NCBI GenBank assembly: GCA_944472135.2
Contig: OX235262.1
Span: forward strand, 90,432,903 to 90,496,902
Direction of reading: 5' to 3'
Origin: Trichobilharzia regenti
Taxonomy: Eukaryota > Platyhelminthes > Trematoda > Strigeidida > Schistosomatidae
DNA: 64,000 nucleotides
The notes beneath the pieces were generated by a model. The model did not search any database and was not told the DNA's origin. It saw only the letters and a list, made by a program, of their open reading frames with translations. Shown piece by piece: positions 22,674-34,352 of the stretch. Position numbers and translations under genes: made by a program. Each line of letters opens with the position of its first letter. Position 1 is the stretch's first letter.

Positions 22674-24366
22674 GAACTATTCAACAAAACGTTTGCAGGT
22701 AAATACCTTAAGCCCTCAGTCCAGCTACTCGATATACACCCTGTTATTGATATGGCACAAACTCCATCTCCACTCACATCAAACCAAGTTAGCACTGTTG
22801 AATTCACTTACGCTAATATTAACCAAACTATAAGAACCCTCAAAAGTTCTCGGTACTGGCGGTATATCATCTTATTTCCATAAATATGGTGGCCCTGACA
22901 TTCCTCTATTGCTGCTTAAAATATTCACAACGTTCCTAGAAACTCAAACTTACCCTGACATATGGAAAACAATATTCATTATGCCTAAACACAAATCTGG
23001 ATCGAAAACTGAAGTCAGTAACTACCGGCCGATCAGTATCACACCTATAGCATCCAGAATTATGGAGAGACTAGTTAAAGATAACTTAATCAAACATATG
23101 CTTAGCTGCAATATTATAAGTCCGAACCAACATGGATTCCTGAAATCCAGATCATGTTTAACATGTCACCTAGACTTCTTCAATTTTGTAACCAGCAGTC
23201 GTGACAGGCGGCAACTAGTACTTGTCATCTACTTTGACATTTCTAAGGCATTTGACCGTGTTGACCATCTACTGCTGACAAATAAACTGAACTCCTTAGG
23301 AATACGCATCCCATTATTAGGGTGGCTTAAATCATTCCTTGACAATAGGTCTCAGATAGTTAAGCTCGTGTGTGTAACCTCCAAACCTAGCCCTATCACT
23401 TCTGGTGTAGTACAAGGTAGTGTCATTGGACCCCTCCTATTTACACTACACATCAATGACATATGCGCTTGCTTCTCGCACGTGAAACCATTCATCTTTG
23501 CAGATGACCTAAAAGTAGCTTATACATTCCAGTGTGATGACTTAGGGAACTTCGAGAATGTAGTGCAGAAGGAATTAGATAAAATGACTGCTTGGTCGTC
23601 CTTATGGAATCTCCAATTTAATCTGAACAAATGTGGCTCGATCTGCTTCGGCGCACTCTCAATTGACCTGAAATTAACGCTTCAATCTGCTAACCTAACC
23701 AGACCACGAAGTGTCGTTGACCTAGGCCTGAGGTACTCTAGTGACTTGTCATTCTCTGACCAAGTAGCATCACAGGCTCGAAAGTCGAAGATGCTCTTAA
23801 GATGCATACTCAGGAACTTTCACGACAATGAAGCCAAGCTAATTCTGTACAAAACATGTGTCAGACCACTACTAGAATACTGTCCATTTATTATAAGCAG
23901 CACTCGCACACGTGACAAGCTAAGGATGGAAAGTATCCAACGATATTTTACCTCAAAACTACTTCGCTACGATTGTAAGAAAGACTACATCTCACGGTGC
24001 ATGATCCCAAAATTTGACTCACTTTGGACAAGACGACTTATTATAAACCTAATGTTCTTCTTTAAGGTCCTTCACAAAATATCATTCTCAGGTAACAGGG
24101 ACATACAGTTCGCGCAGGAAGGCTCTCACCATCTGCGCAACCAAACTTGCACAGTGACAACTCATTCCTTTGAGTCAACACTCCGTGAAAACTTCTTCAC
24201 AGCCATGGATTCTAAAATATGGAATAGCCTACTCCCAGATGTCAGAACTTGCTCTTCGGTTACAAGCTTCAAACGCTCTCTGTACAGACTGTTTCACTCT
24301 ACCGATTATATTATTAAACTATTTATTCCTGGAACGAATCAACTATTAGTCTACTACAGCACCTAA
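22674..24366 (+). pseudogene. LINE-P ORF2 reverse-transcriptase half, left arm
   Basis: Continues LINE-P after the A4 insertion (ELFNKTFAGKY, compare LLNSHFSQSY in LINE-Q). A frameshift near 22850 precedes a 485-codon open frame (22909-24366) with all RT blocks: SNYRPISIT, HGFLKSRSC, VIYFDISKAFDRVDH, SGVVQGSVIGPLLF and FIFADD (catalytic DD at about residues 199-200 of this frame), then the C-terminal RT region. It was probably functional before the frameshift and the EN mutations. It is a CR1-like schistosome LINE. It differs from the right-arm copy by about three residues. Confidence 0.82.
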
Positions 24367-25304
24367 AAACACACTTCAGCACCCTTAGGACTCTAAAAAC
24401 TATAAATAAACTAGTAGCATGGATGCATAAAGACTTAATACGGAACATACTGGAACAGTTTACCCTTAGAAATAGGACGTGTCACTCTACTGTAACTTTC
24501 AAACGCTTGCTATATAAACTGTTTTATCCCAATGACTATCCCGACCAGAACCCACCACTTATTCCTAAAACGCATCAGTCACTTGGACACTAAAACGATC
24601 AGACCCATTAATACAAATTATGACACCAAATAAACTCTAAGACTTCGCATAAATACGTGAAAACACAACTGCAATATAGGTAAATGTTTACTAAAGTATA
24701 ATATACAATTGACGCAAACATTTATATATGCATATAACATTAATGTCCTTTTCATGTTTACTTGCTTTCTCTTTCTGGTATTCTGCTGATGCGCATGATC
24801 TTCTATTTATCTTGTGGTCGAGGTCGAACAACCCTGTATCTAAACTGAAATAAGGATTGATTCCAAACCATTTAACTCATAACCACTCAAATTCTATGGA
24901 CGATCCAATTCTGCCATTTGAAGACGCTGGTGAACATGCTGTAAATGAGTATCCATGGTCTGAAATGAAGAAACAACTGGTTTCCAAAAGGTTTTCAACA
25001 TTTTACTCAACTTACGTGTACAGTCCGCCATGCAGACACAAATGGCGCAAATGGAGAATTCCAGAATCGACCTCGGCACCATTTGATGCAGTAAAACAAC
25101 TTAACATGACCTTATTTAGTTTTCGCATCCATGATCAAGTTTCTTTCCTGTTATAAAACTACAATAAGACTGGTAAAAATGGAATAAATATATCACTGAT
25201 CCCAACATAATACATCAGTAAAATTTAAGCCAAGGGTGCTGTTCACAACGAAGCTATACAGGAGAATTGACTTCAAGCTTTTTCCCAGATATCTGTATTA
25301 TATT
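24367..25304. other. LINE-P 3' region and unassigned DNA, left arm
   Basis: 24470-24590 encodes a degenerate second copy of a LINE ORF2 C-terminus (RNRTCHSTVTFKRLLYKLFYP...), similar to the end of LINE-P ORF2. The rest is noncoding. A 99-codon frame (24857-25156) has no recognisable domain and no splice or start context that I would trust. The mirror copy has one substitution. Confidence 0.55.
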
Positions 25305-25637
25305 TGTCAATGTAGTTGAAGATTGAACGATCAGTTCATGGTTGTTTGCTCAAAACCAACATCCCTAATTTTCGCGGAAGCATCAATCAGTCAGTCATCG
25401 TCTCATCGGTTGCTGTTCAGAAAGAAGTCAGGAGACAACCGTCAGAAACCTTAGTTGTAAATCTTAGTTCTACAATGGCTATATGTTGGTGTTAGAATAA
25501 ATAATTCTCGAGTCGCCAAACTGGGTTCTGGTTTTTGCGTCCATTCGTACTAAGCGTTTCTGAGAAGCTCCGAGGAACAGCGTGAGTCCCAGCGTAGCAA
25601 GAGCTGAGCATTAACGGTTTACGAAACGTGGCTGACG
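25305..25637 (+). repeat. Solo LTR of an element-A relative, left arm
   Basis: A 333-bp LTR with TGTCAATG at the start and CTGACG at the end (final CA mutated to CG). It is flanked by perfect 5-bp duplications ATATT (25300-25304 and 25638-25642). No internal region adjoins either side, so it is a solo LTR left by LTR-LTR recombination. It is diverged from the main LTR group, hence older. Mirrored at 37458-37790. Confidence 0.85.
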
Positions 25638-25877
25638 ATATTCATCTGATGTCTGGCTTTTTTATTAATGCGAAGACAATGTTTGTATATCTCTTTATAT
25701 GCTACACAAACGGACTTTATAGTAGACTGTTCCGATTGGATCTAATGTGAGAAAGAACAACCAAACTGTAAATTCACCATACATGAAATTATGTGTAATT
25801 TATATAATAACTTATACATGCCCTGTACAATTGGTATGTTCCTGCACGAACACGAAGAAATATATTATTATTATTAC
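25638..25877 (+). other. Unassigned DNA ending in a LINE 3' tail
   Basis: The last ~70 bp (CATGCCCTGTACAATTGG..., then an ATT repeat at about 25860-25877) match the tail style of the LINE-Q group. A short 5'-truncated LINE end therefore abuts LINE-R here. The first ~170 bp are unrecognised. Confidence 0.55.
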
Positions 25878-28010
25878 AGAGTCGAAAGCAGAAGTGAAGT
25901 CGAGAAACATGCAGCGGACGTTTTCGGAACCTCTATCTAATGATGAGACGATACTGTTGCGTAAGACGGCTGCAGCGTCTAAAGTGCTCCTACCGTGTCT
26001 ATAGGCAAATTGTTTGGGGTCTTCAAATCTTTTAGGGGAGGGTTAAAGTTTAAGAAGCACTAGTTTTTCGATAAGCTTTAGAAACGGGGAAGTAATGGCA
26101 ATGGGTCTAAAGTTTACGTTCTTGCTATTACCAGGTTTCGGGACAGGGACTATTTCAATGTCTTCCCATGCAAAAAGTACAACGTTTCGGAGAAAGAAGC
26201 ATTTAGGATGTTAGTTAGTGGAGAACATAAAGCATCTGCACATTGTTTATAACATATGCGGGTGTCAATGAATGTGAGCATTGAACGTTTGCTTTTGGAA
26301 CTGGTAGCCATTGATGATCAACTCGAAGGCGCGAATGGTTCGATCGTGTACAGGTTCAACGAAGATGAACAAAAACGAACAAAAGTATTTCATAATTTTG
26401 CATAACACATTTGTTTATAGACTTGCATTATTCTCCACTTTAATTGCCAAACAATATAACTTCCTTCTTATAATACTGGTGTTTTGGAGTTAAAGTCGAA
26501 GAAAGTGCATAGCATTTATTGGTTCGGAGCGTCTTCGTAACAATAGGAACTTAGGGTTTAGTTCCTTTATAGCAGCTTTACCATCAGGACCAAGGCTACG
26601 TGAGGGCCTAAGCGTTTTAAGGTATTTTGGAACATCGAGAGTATTAAAGTCATGAAAGTTATCAGCTACATGATTAGTAACGTTAGAAGTATTTATGCGA
26701 GAATGAGAGAGCATAAAACTGATTAAGAGCATTAACATCATAAGAGGGAAAACATTACATCGCTTACTATTGCCAGTAATTCCATTGAAAACTTTCCACA
26801 TGCTGATAGGAGACTTGCGTGATAAAAGTGTATGGTTATACATAGCATTAAGATCTTTGATTTCAGATTTAATTAGAGCATTAATCCTTTTAAGTCCTAA
26901 CTCATCTTTGGATTTATATAGTGTTTCTTTTTGCCTGCGTAGTTGTTTGAGACGAGGAGACGAGAAGCGGTGGAAGCGTTTGAATAGTGTTTGTTTGGAA
27001 CAGCATATATCAAGGCAGAGCTTAAGATAATCCGTTATATAGGCGATTGTGTCATCTAATGTACTTTCATAGAATAAATCCCAGTTAGTATTTTTTAACA
27101 TGCACCTTAGATTGAGTAAGGTGTCAGATGTGTAGCATCTTTGTTGTGCTTTCATAGACAGGTGTGAAAAGACTTTAATATGTGTTTTGCTGTATATTTT
27201 TGGTAAAACACGAATAATACAGTGATCAGGGTTAAGTATCCGCGAACGTCTACGCGTTTCATGTACTCCTTTGTCATTTGTAAAAACTAAATTGAGTGTC
27301 TGGTCAAGTCGAGTGGGAAATTTGACTATGTTTGTACGATCAAGTGCTTCAAGGAAGGAGCAATCTGAGGAGTTGAAATCCCTAGTAATAACAGATAGAG
27401 AGTTGTCGAAGTTAGCAGCGGCAAAAATGGTGAATTCGTCAGCAAAATAAGGTAGATCAGGTGGTGAGCGACTCGGATAAATGTACATATTTGTAAAAAA
27501 GATATGTTTATGTTTGGGGAGATGTTCGGGACGACACTTGACAGTAATGCAGTCTATGAAGTCATTTGAGAATGAGAAGCAAACATTTTTTGAAATAGAC
27601 CATTTGGAGTGAATAAAAGTTGCAGCTCTACCACCATTTTCCCATTACAACAGTGACAGTCTTGTCTAAATAAAATGGAGTCCTTTAGTGAGATAAGATT
27701 GTCATCGTACAGTTCATGTAACCACGTTTCTTTTAATGTGATTGTAGCAGTATTATGATAAGTTTCAGTGGACATCAGAGATTGTGGGCACATTATCTTG
27801 TTAGGTAGAGAGCGGCAGTTTATGTTCATTATGACGGGGGCCGTGGTTAAGTGTATTGGTGTACGTTTGAGAGCTCTCTGCTAACCACTACGATGCTTCC
27901 TCCTTGATTTCTTGGGAATATGAAAGTCATTTGGTCGTAAATTATTAATAAAGTTACGAGAGCAAACGATCCCGTCAGAATTCGTATTTAGGTGATAAAT
28001 AAACGTGAGT
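25878..28010 (-). pseudogene. LINE-R fragment, left arm
   Basis: On the minus strand: an ORF1 C-terminal scrap (28010-27840), ORF2 start MNINCRSLPNK (27829), and a broken APE endonuclease (TITLKETWLHEL, then MYIYPSRSPPDLPYF...RDFNSSD at 27488-26490). An RT N-terminal part in several frames ends at AYRHGRSTLDAAAVLRNS...FLDFTSAFDSV (about 26000-25878). There is no catalytic FADD region. Frameshifts separate the pieces. The GDFN motif is RDFN here too. A CR1/Jockey-like LINE distinct from P, Q and S. The 332-codon part is identical in the right arm. Confidence 0.72.
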
Positions 28011-28020
28011 AAACGGTAGA

Positions 28021-28255
28021 TTGGATGCAGTATGTAGATATTATAATAGCTTGCCCAAAAGTTCGAACAGACTATCAGGTCAATGTCGTAACTTAGAGAA
28101 TGGACCGCTAAAAGGTGTAATTATTGACTTGGACTTCTACTGTCGACATATGGATGACACAATTCTGGTTATGAAAAATGAGAATGATGCAATGAACATC
28201 CTTGACAAGTTTAATGATGCACATTCAGCAATAAACTTCTAGAATGTCCGGACAC
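28021..28255 (+). pseudogene. Penelope-like element RT fragment, left arm
   Basis: 73 codons containing DLDFYCRHMDDTILVMKNEN, which resembles the RT catalytic region of Penelope-like elements (a Y/HMDD box followed by NE.DA..IL..FN.AH). It is cut at both ends, on the right by element A5. Cercyon/Perseverance-type Penelope elements are known in schistosomes; the exact family is not determined. Confidence 0.6.
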
Positions 28256-28787
28256 AAACAAGGTTAACCAACAGTTACAATAATCGGAACACACACAATT
28301 ATTTAAAACAAACATATATACAATCAATACACCAAATGTTGTGGATTCTTCCATGACGAACTACCCTTGAAGAACTATAGGACTTACAGCAGTACGCCTA
28401 CTTCCCTTCTAAGGTTGATAATACAAGTGGAAGGCATCCGGACACAAACAGAATTACCAACAGATAGATGACAGATGATGCCAATTCAGTATATACAACA
28501 TGAACATATGCACAAAATAACACTCTAAGCACGTTGGGCTGCTCACCGATGCGCTACCCTTTGAAGAATTGTAGGACTTACAGCAGTACGCATACAACCC
28601 TTCTCAGGTTGACGCCCTAGGTTGGAAAATCGTTGCAGAGTTCATTTGCTGACTTCCTTCTATGAGCTATTTCCCCAAATCTGAACAGTAACACGCCCAT
28701 GTCATTGTATCGTAGAATATAGATGACTAACAAACACACGGCATATCTCATCAACCAAGCGTAGAAACAGAGTAATTTACACCAAAG

Positions 28788-30433
28788 TTAATAACATTCA
28801 ATTAGTAACTTGTAACTAGAAATGCCTTTATTCATGCAAGTCAATTTAACAATTACTCTCTCGTTTACACTTGGCTTATTCTCACTAAACTGAGCAATAT
28901 CTTTCGTCTTTTCAAACGCACCAATATTGTCATAGTCATTGCAGAAGGTACTTGAGTTGATGGGCATCTGTTTCATTGTGGATGAAAACACCAACGATGA
29001 CTGAGTGACACAAGGTGATGAACTCAGCGGTGGATCAGAAGCTGTTGTTTCTCGAATTTCAGAAGGTTTTCTAACCGCAAGACCACCACCACTGCTGTCT
29101 TTTACTATCAGCTCAGGTTTAGCACTATCATCTGATGATAGGTGGGCTACATGCTGATGAATTACACTGACTGTCTCACAAGTATGCACATCTTCTGGAA
29201 CTGCATCTGCGTTCAATTCTATTTCACGTTGTAGTTGTACAGAACCTTTGTTCAACTTAGCAGTAGTAGGCATATCCCTCATCTCATCATGATCATCCAA
29301 AGACAACTGTGAAGTATCATGATCATTATCACGAATATTCACTTTACCGTCAACTTTATTATTTTCAAACTCTTTAATAACAGAAGTAGACAATTTTGGT
29401 TTCTCCTCGCAAATCCTGAAAGGTTCTGTATCTTCACGCTGACTAGTAGTACCTTGTAAACTTGTGGAGTCAGAAATGTACTCTGAAGCAGTAACTCTAT
29501 TCTGTGACACTATCCATTAATGGCTTACCAGTTGCAACTACAGACTTCTTGACCTCACCGTTATCGTCACACAATTCGGAGTCAGACCTGGATTTCACAT
29601 TTAGCTTATCACTGAACTTGCTCACTGGTTCACAGTTCACCTTTGTATGCACCTCTTGCAAACGTGTAAACCACAACCGTGTTTGTCTTACATCTTGTAA
29701 CTTATCTGTTGAGGATGTACTACGAAACCTGTTACACTCACTAGATCTATATGCATTACTAGACATCATGGAGCCTTCTCGATATCCACCTCTCTGAGGC
29801 TTATTCGTCATCAATGAGTGCGTTTTACCCTCAGACTGCTCTATACGGGAGCTCATCTTCACCCACTTCTTTTGCAGTCGAGTAGGTTGGCGTCTCGCTA
29901 TTACTTCTAGTATAAAACTCGAGTTGAGGTCAGTCATGCAATTCATAGAAATCAAGGTATTCTTATAAGTCATAAGATTATCTAAAAACTCAGTAAGTGC
30001 CGTTACCTTTGACTGCTTCGTATACGTTCCTTACGATCATTGAAGGTCTTCCAAACCTTTGACGTAATATGCTCATAGCCTCAGAGTATCCCTCATTAGA
30101 GGGCATGAGCTTACAACACTGTATAGCTCTTGAAGCATCTCCAGTGCAATATCTCATCAAATACATTAACTTCAATTCATCACTTAATAGAAAACTACTC
30201 AACATGATCTCAAACTCCTTTACAAATTGCAAATAATCAGCCGGGTTTCCATCAAAACATCGTGGTTCAAATTTAGGGAGTTTGATGTTCCTATTATCCC
30301 TGAACGGCGAAACAGTAACATCAACCATGTCATACTTAACATCAGACACATCGTTACAATTAACAGACAAGTCACCATGACTTACTTTCCTGTTTGCATC
30401 CAAGACACTCTGTCCCTTCTTTGACCCAGGCAT
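28788..30433 (-). pseudogene. gag-like ORF of A5, broken
   Basis: Three frames (30433-29990, 29973-29497, 29510-28788) cover the gag. Lesions are a ~26-bp deletion near 30003 (loss of the GGQLQDDSQ codons, frameshift), an in-frame loss of ~37 codons between two RIE repeats near 29850, and a frameshift near 29512. The zinc-knuckle remnant reads W-F-T-R here, so its first cysteine is lost too. Start MPGSKKG is conserved. Confidence 0.8.
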
Positions 30434-30577
30434 TGTTGAACTTGACCCAATTCCAAAAACGTTCCAGATATTGCTTGTTCAAAGAGGACTTGACCGGCAC
30501 CAGGAAAAATGAACGGCGACTATCCAAACCTTCACCAACTGTTTCAATCCGCCAGATCTGTTTCTTTCGTCGGAAAC

Positions 30578-30934
30578 TGTCAGTCACGTCTCGTAAACCG
30601 TTAATGCCCAGCTCTTGCTACGCTCGGGCCCACGCTGTTCTTCGAAGATTTCTCAGAAACGCTTAGTAATAACGGCAGAAAAAACCAAAACACCAATTGT
30701 TGACTTGAGTACTCTCTATTGTTACACCAACATATAAATCAGGTATGACTAACGTCTGTGAACAAATATTACAATAATAAATCATAATATTACTTCTGAC
30801 GATGTTTCACTCTTCTTTCTGAACAGCAACCGATGAGACGATGACTGTCGTATTGATGCCTCCGCAAAAATCGGGGAAGTTGATTTTGAGCAAACAACCA
30901 AGAATTGATCGTTCAATCTTGAACTTCATTGACA
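30578..30934 (-). repeat. 5' LTR of A5
   Basis: A 357-bp LTR, more diverged than the main group (TGTCAGTCAC...CATTGACA), with the same internal landmarks. Confidence 0.82.
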
Positions 30935-31553
30935 GGTGTGTTAAATTGTACAATGCAAAAGATATATGAAAATGACTAATATACATTAACCAATATGATA
31001 GGCATAATTGGATTCTGATTGTTTGTAATGTTATATGATAAAGAGGTCACACATTATTTATTTAGTTAACGGACAGACAAAGCATATTTTAAGTTATAAC
31101 GGAATATCGATCAATATACACATAGCAAAATATATCAGACTGTCAAAAACAAAACAGACACCATGTGACTACATATCATCTCCCCTTTTGAGAAGATTGA
31201 TGATTAGTTGCATGCTTTCTTGGGGTTTATCCGGAACTGTTGAGTTTGTTGTCGACGTCTGTTTCTTCATCTGCTTGTTGAGTTTGAGGCTTATGCTTTA
31301 TCTGGAGTTTTCTGAGCTGCTTAATTTTACCTTTCTGTTTTGTCGGTCGTAGGTAAGTTAAAAGTATCCAGGATTATATCCAGAAGTAGAGATGGCTGTG
31401 TACTGGCAGGGATATTTGAGCTTGTTGGACGCAACTGATTGTAGTGACGGGTCGATAAATCATTACCAACTTTCACGTCGTGCTGCGATGGATACTTTAC
31501 GCCAAGGTTTATGTCCTGCTCGATACTCACGGACATAGACAGAGTCACCAACA

Positions 31554-32120
31554 TCAAATTTTTTCATTCCGAATTGATGCGTCGGAACGTTTGGGTGCCG
31601 GTGGTAACATTGATTTGTGAATCCTTCTAAGTATGCGTCCGTAAAGAATATCTCTTAGCGATTTCCTGTTCTGTGTTGACTCATTCGCTGTTGTACGGTA
31701 CACCATCAAGAATTTTTGGATGATGTCAAATGCTATCCCCTCTTCCTCTGCTTTGAGTAATGCTCTCTTCAAAGTGTCGACAAAACGTTCCATTTGGTCG
31801 TTTGATTGAGGATGGTACGGCGGTGTGAACATATGCTTGATAGCATTCTGACGACAAAAGTGCTGAAATTGACGAGAAGTAAGCTGCGAACCATTGTCTA
31901 TAACTATGGTTAAAGTTAGAGCATGATGAGAGAATACGTCGGTTAGAGCTTTGAGAATCTGAGACGTTGTCGGCGAAACCACTGGTATAACTTCTGGCCA
32001 TTTCAAAAAATCATCTACAAACACCAGATAATATGCTCCGTTAATAGGAACAGTAAGAACAATATGAATTTTGGACCAAAGATGAAATGCTGCTGGACAC
32101 GGTGTTGTAGGTATTTGCAC
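31554..32120 (-). pseudogene. Gypsy integrase core fragment
   Basis: Resembles the rve integrase core of Ty3/gypsy elements: INGAYYLVFVDDFLKWPEVIPV, TIVIDNGSQLTSRQF, KHMFTPPYHPQSNDQMERFV. The DDE residues are visible (first D in VDD, second in the IDNG motif, E in MERFV). Changes from the usual consensus (VSDNG to VIDNG, SNGQAER to SNDQMER) and truncation make activity unlikely. Not related to the Bel/Pao-type gag next to it. Confidence 0.8.
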
Positions 32121-32159
32121 AGAACTAAGTAGGATATCAGCCAGATGTAGACGGTCAAA

Positions 32160-32345
32160 TCAGTCGAGTCCCAAAATATCACTCTGGGAAACGTAACAAA
32201 TTCCTGTAAATTTGATGTCGTGAAAATACACAGAGCATTGGAGTTTACCAGTTAGTTTAAGTCGCCCACCACAGGCGCTGACAGCAGTCTGAAAAGTATT
32301 AGTGATAGGCGGCGTAAACGTAGTAGAAGATTGTAGGATCAATCC
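32160..32345 (-). pseudogene. Gypsy aspartic protease C-terminal fragment
   Basis: The minus strand reads ...GGRLKLTGKLQCSVYF...ICYVSQSDILGLD, then a stop where LDW is expected. This is the end of a gypsy protease domain (ILGLD motif). The N-terminal catalytic DTG part is cut off by the A6 LTR. Confidence 0.65.
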
Positions 32346-32676
32346 ATGGTTGTTCGCTCAAACCCAACTCCTCCATATTTTTCGCGGGTCATCAATCCGG
32401 CAGTCATCGTCTCATCGTCCGCTGTTCAGTGGAAGATAAAAACTATCAGAAGTATTATCGTGATTTATTGTTATAACATTTATTCTTAGACCTTGTGTAT
32501 AATAACCCCATTGTTGGTTACATGTTGGCGTAAGAATAAAGGATTTTCGAGTCGCCAATCAGTGTTTTGGTTTTCGCGTTGGTTAATACAAAGCGCTTCT
32601 GAAAATCTTCGAGGGACAGCGTGAGGTCCAGCGTAGCAAGACCTGGGCATTGACAGTTTATGAAACTTGATTGACA
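32329..32676 (+). repeat. 5' LTR of A6, diverged
   Basis: Retains landmarks (CATCGTCTCATCG, GTGTTTTGGTTTT, CAGCGT, end TTGATTGACA) but has many substitutions and small indels. The 5' TGTCAATGG is missing. Confidence 0.8.
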
Positions 32677-32784
32677 GTTTCTGATAGTGTTTGGATAGTT
32701 TCTGTTCGTCTTTCCTGGTGCCTGCAAGTCTTCTTTGGAGAAGTATTATCTGGAACTTTTCTGGAATTTTGGTCAAGCTCAATG

Positions 32785-34352
32785 ATGCCTGGGTCAAAGA
32801 AGGGACAGAGCGTCTTGGTAGCAAGCAAGAAAGTAAGTCATGTTGACTTGTCTGGAACTTGTAACGATGTGTTCGACGTTAAGCATGATAAGGTTGATAT
32901 TATTGTTTCACCGTCTAGGGATAATAGGCCTAAATTTGAACCTCATTGTTTCGGCGGAAACCCAGCTGACTATTTACAGTTTGTGAAGGAGTTTGAAATC
33001 ATGTTGAGTAGTTTTTTAATAAATGATAAAATGAAGTTGATTTATCTGATAACGTACTGCACTGTTGTTGCTTCAAGTGCTATCCAGTGCTATCATGCCC
33101 CTTGACGAAGGATACTCTGAGGCTATGAGCATACTGCGTCAAAGATTTGGAAGACCTTCGATGATTGTAAGGAAATTATTCGAGGCTGTTAAAGGTAATG
33201 GTAGTCAATTACAAGATGACTGCAAGGCACTCTCTGAGTTTTTGGATAATCTGTTCACTTACAAGAATATGTTGATTTCGATGAATTGCATGAGTGAGAT
33301 GAACTCAAGTTCCGTCCTAGAGGTAACAGCTAGACGCCTACCTACTCGACTGCAAAGGAAGTGGGTGAAGATAAGCTCTCGTATAGAGGACGAAGGTATT
33401 GAGCGAAGGTTTGATGATATTCTGAAACTGGTAAAAGATGGTGTCAATCAAGATATGAGCAAGTTTACCAGTATGTTGCATCCCACCCCTAGGATAGAGC
33501 AGTCTGAGAGCAAAACGCAATCATTTACGACGCAAGGGTCTCAGAGAAGTGTCACAGACGACACTGCAGTTTGTGCAGGAGAAGAGAGTTACAGTTTCAG
33601 AGTCCAGTTCTGACTCCACAAGTTTTCAAGTGGTTACTAGTCAGAGTGAAGGTATGAAAGCTTTAAGTATTTGTGAGAAGGAACCCAAATTGTCTACTGC
33701 TGTGATTAAAGAGTTTGCAAATGATGAATTTGATCACACTAACAGAGGTAAAGTGAATATTTGTGATAATGATCATGATAGTGCGCTTTTGTCTTTGGTT
33801 GATCATGATGAGATGAGGGGAATGCCTACTACTGCTGAGTTGAACAAACGTTCTGTACAGCGTAAACGTGGATTAGAATTGAAGGCAGATGCAGTTGCAG
33901 AAGGTATAGATACTTGTGAGACCGTCGGTGCAAATGATCAGCGTGTAGCCCACCTATCATCAGATGCTAGTTCTAAACCGGAGCTAATCATAAAAGTTAG
34001 CAGTGGTGGTAATCTTTCGGTTAGACAACCTTCTAAAAGCCGAACAACAACAGCTTCTGATCCACCGCTGAGTTCATCAACTGGTATCAGTCAGTCGCCG
34101 TTGGTGTTGTCATCCACAATGAAAAAGACGCCCATCAATTCAAGTGTCTTGTGCTATGACTATGATAGTATCAATCCGTTTAAAAGGACGAAAGTCAATG
34201 GTCAGTTCAGGGAGGATAAGCCAAATGTGTGTGAGAGTGTAACTGCTAAACTGACTTGCACGAATAAAGGCATTTCAAGTTTTAAATTACTATCCGAATG
34301 CTATTATTTTTGGTGTAAATTACTCCGTTTCCACACCTGGTTGGTCAGATAA
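32785..34352 (+). pseudogene. gag-like ORF of A6, degenerate
   Basis: Starts MPGSKKGQSV, as in the other copies. Frameshifts near 33088 and 33550, and loss of about 100 codons around residues 255-360 including the zinc knuckle, divide it into three frames. The usual stop after ECY is lost, so the frame reads on to 34352. The C-terminal part is clearly homologous but diverged. Confidence 0.78.

Larger units (their letters stand above)
15662..28650. repeat. Left arm of giant inverted repeat
   Basis: Mirrors about 34445-47120. Paired coordinates sum to 63095 in the inner part (for example 28021/35074, 22909/40186, 21684/41411) and to about 62781 beyond element A4/A7, because the two copies of that element differ by a net 314 bp. 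Sampled coding segments differ by 0-3 residues per several hundred. The arm holds LINE-P, A4, a solo LTR, LINE-R and a Penelope fragment. Homology in inverted order continues outside (12019-15661 versus 57404-64000), interrupted by insertions. Confidence 0.9.
28256..30934 (-). mobile_element. Element A copy A5 (inner edge of left arm, 3' end missing)
   Basis: A minus-strand copy: 5' LTR 30578-30934, broken gag 30433-28788, and ~190-bp UTR repeats to 28256, where it abuts the Penelope fragment. The 3' LTR is absent. It faces copy A6 head-to-head across a gypsy remnant. The near-identical inverted repeat begins inside its UTR at about 28650. Confidence 0.82.
30935..32345 (-). mobile_element. 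Ty3/gypsy element remnant with RT/RNase H deleted
   Basis: Minus strand: a protease C-terminal part (32345-32160, ICYVSQSDILGLD then a stop) is joined after ~40 bp to an integrase core (32120-31554). This leads through the pol end to a purine tract (AAAAGGGGAGATGA complement near 31180) and a probable 3' LTR (about 31172-30937, TGTAGTCACATGG...). The RT and RNase H regions, normally ~2 kb, are missing. The A5 LTR lies directly against the gypsy LTR end. Confidence 0.7.

Noticed and set aside
24857..25156. 99-codon ORF present in both arms, considered as a host exon
   Set aside because: No convincing splice sites or recognisable domain, and it sits among LINE 3' remnants; left as unassigned.
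30578..32345. Idea that the gypsy pol fragment and the gag of element A belong to one autonomous element
   Set aside because: The gag is of Bel/Pao (DUF1759) type while the integrase is of Ty3/gypsy type, and the gypsy remnant has its own purine tract and different LTR; the two are neighbours only.
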